Assembly: GCA_964540815.1 (NCBI GenBank)
Contig: CAZIOH010000085.1
Location: forward strand, 1 to 29,042
Direction: 5' to 3'
Origin: CAZIOH01 sp964540815
GTDB taxonomy: Bacteria; Myxococcota_A; Polyangia; Fen-1088
Length of the DNA stretch: 29,042 nucleotides
Below the pieces are notes generated by a model. That model did no database searches. It worked only from the letters and a program-made list of their open reading frames with translations, and was not told the DNA's origin. The position numbers were made by a program, and so were the translations under genes. Below, piece by piece: positions 16,720 to 23,609 of this stretch; position 1 is the first letter of the stretch; each line of letters begins with the position of its first letter.

Positions 16720-18264
16720 ATGACCCTGCCTGCACGAAGGAAGATCGGCTGGTCGGCGCGGACCGGCTGGAGGCGATGGCTCGGCGGCGCCGCGCTGTTG
16801 CTGAGCGGGGCGGCCAGCGCGGGCTGCGCCACCCGCGCCGCCGGCGGAGGCCCCCCGGGGACCGTCGCAGTGAAGGCCGGCTATTCCGAGCCGACCATCC
16901 CCGCGCCCTGCGCGACGCTCACCGCGGGCAAGCACTCGGCGCGCGGGATCCTCGACGCCGCCGACGAGGCCGAGCTCGACACCGAGCGCATCCAGAGCGC
17001 GATCGGCTCCTGCGCCGCCGGCCAGGCGGTGCGGCTGGTGGCCGCGCCCGGGAAGGACGCGTTCGTGTCGGGGCCCCTCACCATGGTGAGCGACGTCAGC
17101 CTCTGGGTGGACAAGGGCGTCACCCTGTTCGCCTCGCGCAACCCGCGCGACTTCGATGTCCAACCCGGGGCGTGCGGGACCGACGAGTTCGACGAGAGCG
17201 GCGGTTGCCGCTCGCTCATCAACGTCGAGTCGGTGGACAACGTGGGCATCGTCGGCGAAGGGACCATCGATGGCCGCGGCGGCGAGCCCATGATCGGGGG
17301 AACCGCCACCTGGTGGGACGTGGCGCAACACGCCAAGGACACCAACGCCAAGCACAGCAACCCGCGCCTCATCGACGTGAAGAAGGTCCGCAACTTCACC
17401 CTGTACAAGGTCAGCCTCTACAACAGCCCCAAGTTCCACGTGGTCATCAATGCGCAGGGCTTCGTGGTGTGGGGTGTGACGGTGTTGACCCCCTCGCGGG
17501 CGACCAACAGCGTCGGCCGGCCGCTCAATCCCCACTATGCCCGCAACACCGACGGGATCGATCCCTCGGCGGCCAGCAACGGGGTCATCGCCTACAGCAC
17601 CATCAGCACCGGGGACGATCAGATCGCCATCAAGGGCGGCAACAGCGGCCCGACCGCGTTCGTGACCATCGCCCACAACCACTTCGGGGCCGGGCACGGC
17701 ATGTCGATCGGCAGCGAGACCAACGGCGGGGTCAACAACATCCTCGTCTACGATCTGTCCATCGATGGAACGGTCGCGCCCGGCTTCATGCCCAAGGTCG
17801 ATCTCAACGGCATCCGGATCAAGTCCGACTCGAGCCGGGGCGGGCTGGTCGAGAACATCACCTACCGGGACGTCTGCATCCGGGACGTGGTGTATCCCAT
17901 CCTCCTCAGCCCCCTTTACAGCAAGGCCACCGGGACCATGGTCCCCCTGTACCGCAACATCTTGCTGGAGAACGTGCGCGCCATCCGGACCCCTGGCACG
18001 CTCGTCGAGCCCCCGGTGGTCAAGCTGCTGGGGTTCGACGCCAACTACCTGCTCGACGTGCAGCTCGACAACGTGGTCGTCGAGGGCCTCGGCGCGGAGG
18101 GCAGCGTGCGCGCGTCCTTCGCCAAGGTCGAGCTCGGGCCGGGCCCGGTGAGCTTCCCCATCGCCGGCGACGGGGTCACCGTGACCAACCACGTGACCCG
18201 ACCCGGCGCGGCGCCCAACGCGTGCGCCGGCAAGTTCGTCAAGATCGCCGCCAACTATCCTTGA
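16720..18264 (+). CDS. GH28 family polygalacturonase-like glycoside hydrolase
   Basis: The protein has 514 residues. The N terminus is basic, with a hydrophobic signal (WLGGAALLLSGAASAGC; possible lipid cysteine C36, weak lipobox). The right-handed beta-helix signatures of GH28 are present: NTDGID (276-281, D278), GDDQIAIK (298-305, D299 and D300), GAGHGMSIGSE (323-333, H326) and GIRIKS (364-369, R366 and K368). These match the three catalytic aspartates, the catalytic His and the substrate-binding R-x-K of polygalacturonases. It should hydrolyse alpha-1,4-linked galacturonic acid or a related polymer outside the cytoplasm. It is cotranscribed with the Cys-rich lipoprotein gene and divergent from the barrel pair. 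Confidence 0.93.
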   Translation: MTLPARRKIGWSARTGWRRWLGGAALLLSGAASAGCATRAAGGGPPGTVAVKAGYSEPTIPAPCATLTAGKHSARGILDAADEAELDTERIQSAIGSCAAGQAVRLVAAPGKDAFVSGPLTMVSDVSLWVDKGVTLFASRNPRDFDVQPGACGTDEFDESGGCRSLINVESVDNVGIVGEGTIDGRGGEPMIGGTATWWDVAQHAKDTNAKHSNPRLIDVKKVRNFTLYKVSLYNSPKFHVVINAQGFVVWGVTVLTPSRATNSVGRPLNPHYARNTDGIDPSAASNGVIAYSTISTGDDQIAIKGGNSGPTAFVTIAHNHFGAGHGMSIGSETNGGVNNILVYDLSIDGTVAPGFMPKVDLNGIRIKSDSSRGGLVENITYRDVCIRDVVYPILLSPLYSKATGTMVPLYRNILLENVRAIRTPGTLVEPPVVKLLGFDANYLLDVQLDNVVVEGLGAEGSVRASFAKVELGPGPVSFPIAGDGVTVTNHVTRPGAAPNACAGKFVKIAANYP

Positions 18265-18303
18265 TCGCCCTGATCGCCTCGACCGCTTCGAACGCCTGAC
18301 CGC

Positions 18304-18341
18304 CCGGCCGGCACTGACGGGAGCTCCCGTCGTCCGGCCGG
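18304..18341 (+). terminator. Two-part hairpin downstream of GH28 gene
   Basis: Outer arms CCGGCCGG (18304-18311 and 18334-18341) enclose the perfect palindrome GACGGGAGCTCCCGTC (18316-18331). The stem is very stable but lacks a T-run, so termination is inferred from its position 40 bp after the stop. Confidence 0.45.
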
Positions 18342-18437
18342 CAGGTGGCGGGTTTCCGGTAGGGCTGAAAGTACCCAGGCCGGGGCGAAATGCCACGGTG
18401 TTGTGGGCGGTTGGACCACAAATCGGCCCTGTTCACC

Positions 18438-18454
18438 TTGGCACTCGCCGTGCT
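18438..18454 (+). promoter_or_regulatory. Candidate sigma-54 promoter of the ExbB/ExbD operon
   Basis: TTGGCAC at 18438-18444 and GTGCT at 18450-18454 place GG and GC ten bases apart, as in the -24/-12 consensus TTGGCAC-N5-TTGC. It lies about 130 bp before the first ExbB start. No sigma-70-like -10 sits at a proper distance from TTGGCA. An activator site was not identified. Confidence 0.45.
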
Positions 18455-18583
18455 AGTAGATGCGCCACCGAGATTTCGTTGGGGCGTTCTGCACCAGCGC
18501 GCCGATGCCGCGCGCGGATGTGGAGCGGATGCGGGGATCGCCCCCGCCCCAGTCTGCCCGCCCACCGCTGCAAGGAGGACCGG

Positions 18584-19225
18584 ATGACCGTTTTGAAGAT
18601 GTTGGCTGATGCCTTCCACGAGGGAGGATGGGGGATGTGGCCGATCCTCTTCCTTCTGATGATGACGGTCTCGATCGTCATCGAGCGCGCCGTCTACCTG
18701 CGCCGCTCGGTCATCGACAAGGAGAAGCTGGTCGGCCTGCTGCGCTCGCAGATCTCTGCGGGCAACATCCAGGGCGCCATCAAGGTGTGCGCCGGCAACT
18801 CGACCCCCCTGACGCGCATCGTGCAGTCCGGTCTGATGCGCGCCAACCGCACCGACGAGGAGATCAACGCGGCGATGGAAGAGGCGGGGCTGCGTGAGCT
18901 GCCCGCCCTCGAGCGCCGGACCGGCTACCTCGCGATGCTCGGGAACCTGGCCACCCTGGCCGGCTTGCTCGGCACCATCACCGGTCTCATCAAGTCCTTC
19001 GCGGGCGTCGCCGGGGTGGATCCCTCGCAGAAGGCCACCCTGCTGTCGAAGGGCATCTCCGAGGCCATGAACTGCACGGCGTTCGGCCTGCTCACCGGCA
19101 TCATCGGCCTCGCGACCTTCGCCTGGCTGAACGGCAAGACCCAGAACGTCCTCGACGACATCGCCGAGGTGAAGAAGAACGTGGCCAACATGCTGTTCCA
19201 GGCCAAGGCCGCCCTGCGCGGCTGA
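18584..19225 (+). CDS. MotA/TolQ/ExbB family proton channel protein (first copy)
   Basis: The protein has 213 residues from ATG 18584, preceded by AAGGAGGA. It is an inner-membrane stator subunit that works with an ExbD/TolR partner to turn proton flow into force. Three membrane segments are visible: about 17-38, 116-136 and 161-183. Matching E. coli ExbB by eye, T131 (GTITG) corresponds to T148, E160 to E176 and T165 (NCTAFG) to T181, the polar residues lining the channel. The core from RTGYLAMLGN onward is almost identical to the next gene's, while the N-terminal halves differ. TonB, TolA, TolB and Pal genes are absent nearby; AglR of the myxobacterial gliding motor belongs to the same family. 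Confidence 0.92.
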   Translation: MTVLKMLADAFHEGGWGMWPILFLLMMTVSIVIERAVYLRRSVIDKEKLVGLLRSQISAGNIQGAIKVCAGNSTPLTRIVQSGLMRANRTDEEINAAMEEAGLRELPALERRTGYLAMLGNLATLAGLLGTITGLIKSFAGVAGVDPSQKATLLSKGISEAMNCTAFGLLTGIIGLATFAWLNGKTQNVLDDIAEVKKNVANMLFQAKAALRG

Positions 19226-19306
19226 GCGCCCCCCGCGCTCGGTTTCGACCTCACCTTCCCGACCAATTCCTTCCGACGACCCCGTAAGACGACAAGGAGA
19301 CGCCGC

Positions 19307-19957
19307 ATGTTTTTGATGGAGCACTTTCAAGAGGGTGGCTGGGGCATGTACCCCATTTTGTTGTTGTTCGCGCTGGTCCTCTACTTCACCATCGATCGGT
19401 TCCTCTACATCTCGAAGTCGAAGATCGACACCGAGAAGCTGATGTCCCTGCTGAAGTCGCAGATCGTGTCCGGCAACATCCAGGGCGCCATCAACACCTG
19501 TCAGTCCAGCCCCTCGCCGGCCACCCGCATCATCGCCGCGGGACTGCGCCGCGCCGGCGGCAGCGACCACGACGTCCAGCAGGCCATGGACGAGGAGGCG
19601 CTCAAGGAGTTGCCCAAGATCGAGAAGCGCACGGGCTACCTCGCCATGCTGGGAAACCTCGCCACCCTGGCCGGGCTCCTCGGGACCATCACGGGTCTCA
19701 TCAAGTCCTTCGCGGGCGTGGCCGGCGTCGATCCATCGATGAAGGCCACCATGCTCTCGAAGGGTATCTCCGAGGCCATGAACTGCACGGCGTTCGGGCT
19801 CGGCACCGGTATTCTCGGCCTGGCGACCTTCGCCTGGCTGAACGGCATGACCCAGGGGGTGCTCGACGGCATCAACCAGGCCACCGTGGAGACCCTGAAC
19901 CTGGTGGTGGCGGGACAGCAGCCGCAGCAGGCGCACGGACAGCAGGGGCAGTACTAA
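19307..19957 (+). CDS. MotA/TolQ/ExbB family proton channel protein (second copy)
   Basis: The protein has 216 residues from ATG 19307 with AAGGAG upstream. It has the same three-segment layout as the first copy; channel residues are T127, E156 and T161. Over about 80 residues (RTGYLAMLGN to WLNG) it differs from the first copy at only a few positions, for example Q/M in DPSxKAT and L/G in FGLxTG. The C terminus is Gln-rich (QQPQQAHGQQGQY) rather than Lys/Ala-rich. The copies probably form a mixed or alternative channel with the two ExbD-type proteins encoded just downstream; this is inference. Confidence 0.92.
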   Translation: MFLMEHFQEGGWGMYPILLLFALVLYFTIDRFLYISKSKIDTEKLMSLLKSQIVSGNIQGAINTCQSSPSPATRIIAAGLRRAGGSDHDVQQAMDEEALKELPKIEKRTGYLAMLGNLATLAGLLGTITGLIKSFAGVAGVDPSMKATMLSKGISEAMNCTAFGLGTGILGLATFAWLNGMTQGVLDGINQATVETLNLVVAGQQPQQAHGQQGQY

Positions 19958-19987
19958 CCTCCGAGGGCTCCGCGAGGAGGACTACCC

Positions 19988-20464
19988 ATGAGCGTTTCCG
20001 TTGATACCGGCGGCAAGGGCGGGAAGAAGTCCGTCAACGCCGACCTGAACCTGGTTCCATACATCGATCTGCTGACCTGCATGGTCTCGTTCCTGCTCAT
20101 CACGGCGGTGTGGTCGCAGCTCGCCCGGCTCGAGGCCCATCAGAAGGGTCAGGGCCAGGCGGGGGAGACCGAGACCCCGCCGGAGAAGCAGCTCAAGCTG
20201 GTGGTCGTGGTCAACAGCGAGGGCTTCAACGTCGTCGCCGACCAGGACCAGCAGCCGATCCCCAAGAAGGGCACCGAGTACGACTACGAGAAGCTCGGGA
20301 CCGAGCTGAAGAAGCTCAAGGACTCGCACCCGGACAAGACCGACATCCAGATCGCCTCCGAGGATCAGATCAAGTTCGAGGTCCTGGTGCGGACCATGGA
20401 TACCGCGCTCACCGCGCGCTACCCGGATCTCTCACTCATCGACGCCGGCGGCGCCGGAATCTGA
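19988..20464 (+). CDS. ExbD/TolR family biopolymer transport protein (first copy)
   Basis: The protein has 158 residues, with AGGAGG upstream of ATG 19988. A short cytoplasmic N terminus is followed by one membrane segment (about 22-42) carrying the conserved proton-binding aspartate D27 in NLVPYIDLLT. The rest is periplasmic and matches the ExbD/TolR fold (IASEDQIKFEVLVRTMDTA). It starts 30 bp after the second ExbB stop and should form the rotor or plug dimer inside an ExbB pentamer. The same family includes AglQ and AglS of the gliding motor. Confidence 0.92.
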   Translation: MSVSVDTGGKGGKKSVNADLNLVPYIDLLTCMVSFLLITAVWSQLARLEAHQKGQGQAGETETPPEKQLKLVVVVNSEGFNVVADQDQQPIPKKGTEYDYEKLGTELKKLKDSHPDKTDIQIASEDQIKFEVLVRTMDTALTARYPDLSLIDAGGAGI

Positions 20465-20480
20465 CGACGAGGCGAACCCG

Positions 20481-21041
20481 ATGCCAATTCGAACCGCACA
20501 CTCGCACCTCTATGATTCGGTCAACCTGGAGGTCGCCAAGGCCAAGCTGGCCCACGCCGGCCGAAAGAGCCTCGATGCGCCGCTGAACCTGGTGGCCTAC
20601 ATCGACATGATGACGATGCTGGTCATCTTCCTGCTCATGTCCTTCTCGGCGACCGGAGAGATCCTGTTCGTGCAGAAGAACATCGTGCTCCCGGACGCCC
20701 AGAACTGGGCTGACCTCGAGCGGGCGCCGGTGGTCGGCGTCAGCAAGGACGTCGTCACGCTGGACGGGTCGCAGGTGGCCACCGCGGATGACCTCATGAA
20801 GGACTCGAGCACTGGCGACTTCAAGATCTCCGAGCTCCACGACAAGCTCGTGACCCTGAAGAACAACTACAAGCTGCTGCACCCCGGCGAGGACTTCAAC
20901 GGGATCGCGATCATCCAGTCGGACAAGGGGGTCGAGTTCAAGGTCCTGAAGAAGATCATGTACACCGCGGCGGTGGCCGGTTACCAGAACGTGAACTTCG
21001 CCGTCATCCCGAAGACCAAGGCCGCCGGCGGCGCGCCGTAG
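20481..21041 (+). CDS. ExbD/TolR family biopolymer transport protein (second copy)
   Basis: The protein has 186 residues and starts 16 bp after the previous stop. The cytoplasmic N terminus is longer than in the first copy (about 34 residues). The membrane segment NLVAYIDMMTMLVIFLLM keeps the key aspartate D42. The periplasmic part contains a longer insertion and ends in AVIPKTKAAGGAP. It diverges strongly from the first copy outside the membrane segment, unlike the two ExbB copies, which fits two different periplasmic partners on one type of motor. This is the last gene before the convergent gal operon. Confidence 0.9.
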   Translation: MPIRTAHSHLYDSVNLEVAKAKLAHAGRKSLDAPLNLVAYIDMMTMLVIFLLMSFSATGEILFVQKNIVLPDAQNWADLERAPVVGVSKDVVTLDGSQVATADDLMKDSSTGDFKISELHDKLVTLKNNYKLLHPGEDFNGIAIIQSDKGVEFKVLKKIMYTAAVAGYQNVNFAVIPKTKAAGGAP

Positions 21042-21078
21042 AGGCTCCTCCTACGGAGGGTGGGGCCCCTCTCCCTGA

Positions 21079-21105
21079 CCCTCTCCCCGCTTCGCGGGGA
21101 GAGGG
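21079..21105. terminator. Perfect 12-bp hairpin between convergent operons (REP-like)
   Basis: CCCTCTCCCCGC - TTC - GCGGGGAGAGGG forms a 12-bp perfect stem. Further outside, GGGCCC occurs on both sides (about 21063-21118), so the element can extend. It lies 37 bp after the ExbD stop and 16 bp from the kinase stop, a natural place for a bidirectional terminator. The same kind of sequence is widespread as an intergenic repeat in many GC-rich genomes. Confidence 0.6.
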
Positions 21106-21120
21106 GACACGAGGGCCCGA

Positions 21121-22557
21121 TCAGGGCAATCGGTGGACGCCGAGGATGCGCGAGCCGGACGAGGAGCCGGCGAGCAGACCGGCGGGCAGGCCGGTGGCCT
21201 TGCGGTAAGGAGCGAGCACGGTCTCCTCGATGGCGTGCCGATGGCCCTTTCGGGCGAGCAGGACCACCGTGCCCCCGCTGCCACCTCCGCTGATCTTGGC
21301 GCCGAGAATCCCTGCCGCCGGCCCTGTGGCATCGGCCAGCGCGACGAGGAGGTCGGTGGCCGGCGAGCCGAGGCCGCAGGCGCCGTAGCTGTCGTGTGAG
21401 GCCCGCATGAGCTCGCCGAGCCGGCGCGCGCGCGCGTCGACGGTCGGGCTGACGGTCGAGTTGACGACGGCGGCCTCCCCGAGCCGCTGGCGGAACTCGG
21501 TCACCCGCGCGTGCTCGCGGATCGGATGCTCGGTGCAGGCGCGAACCGCATAGGTCTGCTCGGGACGCACGGAGGTGGCGGGGTCGGGGCTCCCGCGGTG
21601 CCGATCGAGGAATTCCTGCCCGGTCATGTGCGCGGGAACGCTCGCGCGAAGCTCGCCGTCCCAGCGCGCGAGGGGCAGGTTGGCGAGATACCCACCGAGG
21701 ACGTCGTCCACCACCCGGACGCGGCCCGGCGCCACCGGCTCGATACGAAGGCCGAGCCGGCTCGCCACCATGGTGTAGCCCATGAACGCCGCCGTACGGA
21801 CCGTCCCGTAGTCGGCGCCAGCGACCGCGTGCCGCACGCCGGAGGTGACGCCGAGAAACTCGAGGTCACCCGGGATGGGCAGGTTGCCGCGCCATTCGGC
21901 CGGCTGGCACAGCAGCTCGAGGAGGTGGTCCGCCTGCCCGGCCGCCGCGGTCATCTGATCCATCACGCCACAGGGCGCGCCGACGATCCGGTTCTCCACG
22001 GCCTGCGCCAGGAGCGCGAGCGCCCGGGCCCCGAGCTCCACGCCGAGCATGGCCGACACCGCCTCGAGCGCGGCCACCTCCAGCGCCGCCGACGAGCTCA
22101 CCCCCTCCCCGAACGGGACGTCGGAGTGCACCGTCAGCCGCAGCCCGGTCGACGGACGGCGGCCATGCTCCCGGTGCAGCAGCACGATGCCACCGGCGAC
22201 GTACGCCGCCCAGGCGGTCCGCGGATCCCCGGTGAGCAGCGCCCGGGCCTCGGGGTCCGTGAGCGCGCCGCCCGAAGGCGTCAGCGCCTCGAGCGGCAGC
22301 GTGACCGGCGAGAGGCCTCCGACGGCGACGACCTCCGGGCTGCAGATCACCACGCTCGCCCCGGCCACCGGCTGCGCGACCACCCAGGTCCCCACGGCAA
22401 GGGGCAGCTCGAGCACCAGCGAGCCGGAGTAGTCCGCGAATCCTCCCATCACATCGAGGCGGCCCGGCGCGCGCGCCATCCATCCCGGCAGCGTCGGATC
22501 GATCCCGCGGAGACCGACCTCCGCCCAGTCCCGCCAGGACGCCCCGGGGGAGCTCAG
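21121..22557 (-). CDS. GHMP sugar kinase, L-arabinokinase/galactokinase type
   Basis: The protein has 478 residues if translation begins at CTG 22557, which overlaps the upstream stop as CTGA; the first ATG (22479, 452 residues) would leave only one residue before motif 1. GHMP motifs are RAPGRLDVMGGFADYSGS (motif 1), PFGEGVSSSAALE (ATP loop), PCGVMDQ (catalytic Asp) and KISGGGSGG (motif 3). Canonical GalK has GRxNLIGEHTDYNGG in motif 1; here Glu-His-Thr is Gly-Phe-Ala while the Asp is kept. This loop matches my memory of plant L-arabinokinase (ARA1). It should phosphorylate C1 of a sugar, either galactose or L-arabinose. It is the last gene of the galE-galT-IMPase operon. Confidence 0.85.
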   Translation of the reverse strand: MSSPGASWRDWAEVGLRGIDPTLPGWMARAPGRLDVMGGFADYSGSLVLELPLAVGTWVVAQPVAGASVVICSPEVVAVGGLSPVTLPLEALTPSGGALTDPEARALLTGDPRTAWAAYVAGGIVLLHREHGRRPSTGLRLTVHSDVPFGEGVSSSAALEVAALEAVSAMLGVELGARALALLAQAVENRIVGAPCGVMDQMTAAAGQADHLLELLCQPAEWRGNLPIPGDLEFLGVTSGVRHAVAGADYGTVRTAAFMGYTMVASRLGLRIEPVAPGRVRVVDDVLGGYLANLPLARWDGELRASVPAHMTGQEFLDRHRGSPDPATSVRPEQTYAVRACTEHPIREHARVTEFRQRLGEAAVVNSTVSPTVDARARRLGELMRASHDSYGACGLGSPATDLLVALADATGPAAGILGAKISGGGSGGTVVLLARKGHRHAIEETVLAPYRKATGLPAGLLAGSSSGSRILGVHRLP

Positions 22558-23609
22558 GTGGCGGCCCCCATGCCGAAGCGCGCCATCGCGGCGCGCAGCG
22601 GACCCTCGATCTGGCGGCGAATCGCCGGATTGGCGTAGCCCACCCAGCCGACGTTGGTGAACACGTCGAACGGCACCGCCAGGCGCCCTCCGTCGAGGTC
22701 GGTGACGATGACCCCCGCCTCGCGGGCGATGAGCTCGCACGCGAGATCGTAGGGGTGACAGCACATCCCCTCCGGCAGCCCGCGCTGCCGCAAGGTCCCC
22801 GCCAGCCTCGGCCGCAGATCGGCGACCCACCGATCGTGACCGACCATGAGCTCGTAGAGCTGCCCGGCGCTCGACAGGTACTGGTCCTCGAAGGCGTGCG
22901 CCCGCCCCGCGGGGGCGTGCCCCACCGCTGCCGCGACGGTCTCGTCGTCGATGGCCGCCAGCACGTCGCGGCCCCCCGGGAAGAAGCGCGAGACCCCGCC
23001 AAACCCCTGAAGGACGGTCGACGCCGCCGATGGGCGGAACACCAGCGGTCGGCGCACGCCGGTCAGCCGATCGAAGCGCTCGCCCGCCGCCCCGGCCCCT
23101 GCCCGCGCCCACACCACGTCGCACAGGTGCTGCTTGACCAGCGGAATCTCGGTCTGCACCGCGAGCTCGATGTCCGCCAGGGTGGGCAGACGCCCGGCGG
23201 CCGCACCAGAGCCGAAGGGCGCCACCCCGGTCAAGATCCAGGCAGGCCGCTTCTGGTACATGAGCCCGCGGGTGCCGTCGATGGGGTCGACCAGCACCGC
23301 GATCTCCGCGTCCTCGAGGCGGGCGCCGCGCGGCAGGACCTGGCGACCGTCGACGCCGAGGCCCTCGGCCACCAGCAGGAGCGGCCAGTCGCGGGCGATG
23401 TCCTCGAACGACGCCAGCAGGACCGCCTCCGAGACGCGATCGATGGCGTAGACCGTGTCCCCCGCGTCGTCTCCCGCGATGGACGAGAGGGCGTCCGTGG
23501 TCTGGCTGTCGCATGCGGCCAGCACCGCGGCGCGAATGCCCTCGTGGACCATCCGCAACCGGGCCAGCAGACGGTCGGGGTCGCGGATCCCGGGCGACGG
23601 GCTGGTCAC
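22554..23609 (-). CDS. Inositol monophosphatase family protein
   Basis: The protein has 351 residues, starting at GTG 23609, which overlaps the galT stop as GTGA. Metal-binding residues of the Mg-dependent phosphatase family are visible: E82 (VAEG), D108 and D111 in DPIDGTRG, and an acidic residue in HPYDLACELIAREAG near the C terminus, followed by VTDLDGG. It probably removes phosphate from a small sugar or inositol phosphate in the cytoplasm. Its position between galT and the kinase, with overlaps on both sides, indicates a function in the same pathway, for example clearing a sugar phosphate. The substrate is not known. Length is greater than the usual 260-280 residues because of an extra segment near 165-235. 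Confidence 0.85.
   Translation of the reverse strand: MTSPSPGIRDPDRLLARLRMVHEGIRAAVLAACDSQTTDALSSIAGDDAGDTVYAIDRVSEAVLLASFEDIARDWPLLLVAEGLGVDGRQVLPRGARLEDAEIAVLVDPIDGTRGLMYQKRPAWILTGVAPFGSGAAAGRLPTLADIELAVQTEIPLVKQHLCDVVWARAGAGAAGERFDRLTGVRRPLVFRPSAASTVLQGFGGVSRFFPGGRDVLAAIDDETVAAAVGHAPAGRAHAFEDQYLSSAGQLYELMVGHDRWVADLRPRLAGTLRQRGLPEGMCCHPYDLACELIAREAGVIVTDLDGGRLAVPFDVFTNVGWVGYANPAIRRQIEGPLRAAMARFGMGAAT

Larger units (their letters stand above)
18265..18583. other. Intergenic region between GH28 gene and ExbB/ExbD operon
   Basis: The region contains a strong hairpin (18304-18341), a sigma-54-like promoter candidate (18438-18454) and the ribosome site AAGGAGGA (18572-18579). No riboswitch pattern was recognised. 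Confidence 0.6.

Noticed and set aside
16648..18396. 582-codon open frame on the minus strand
   Set aside because: It is antisense to the GH28 gene, whose catalytic motifs are intact.
18340..18420. Possible riboswitch upstream of the ExbB operon
   Set aside because: The sequence has scattered GAAA and GG-rich parts, but no consensus of the c-di-GMP or other classes I know could be aligned.
18239..19936. 565-codon open frame on the minus strand
   Set aside because: It is antisense to the two ExbB genes. Its internal repeat simply mirrors the ExbB duplication.
21121..23514. Kinase fused to a long N-terminal extension
   Set aside because: The frame stays open through the IMPase gene, but the extra part is an Arg/Gly-rich antisense-like shadow and the IMPase motifs lie in another frame.
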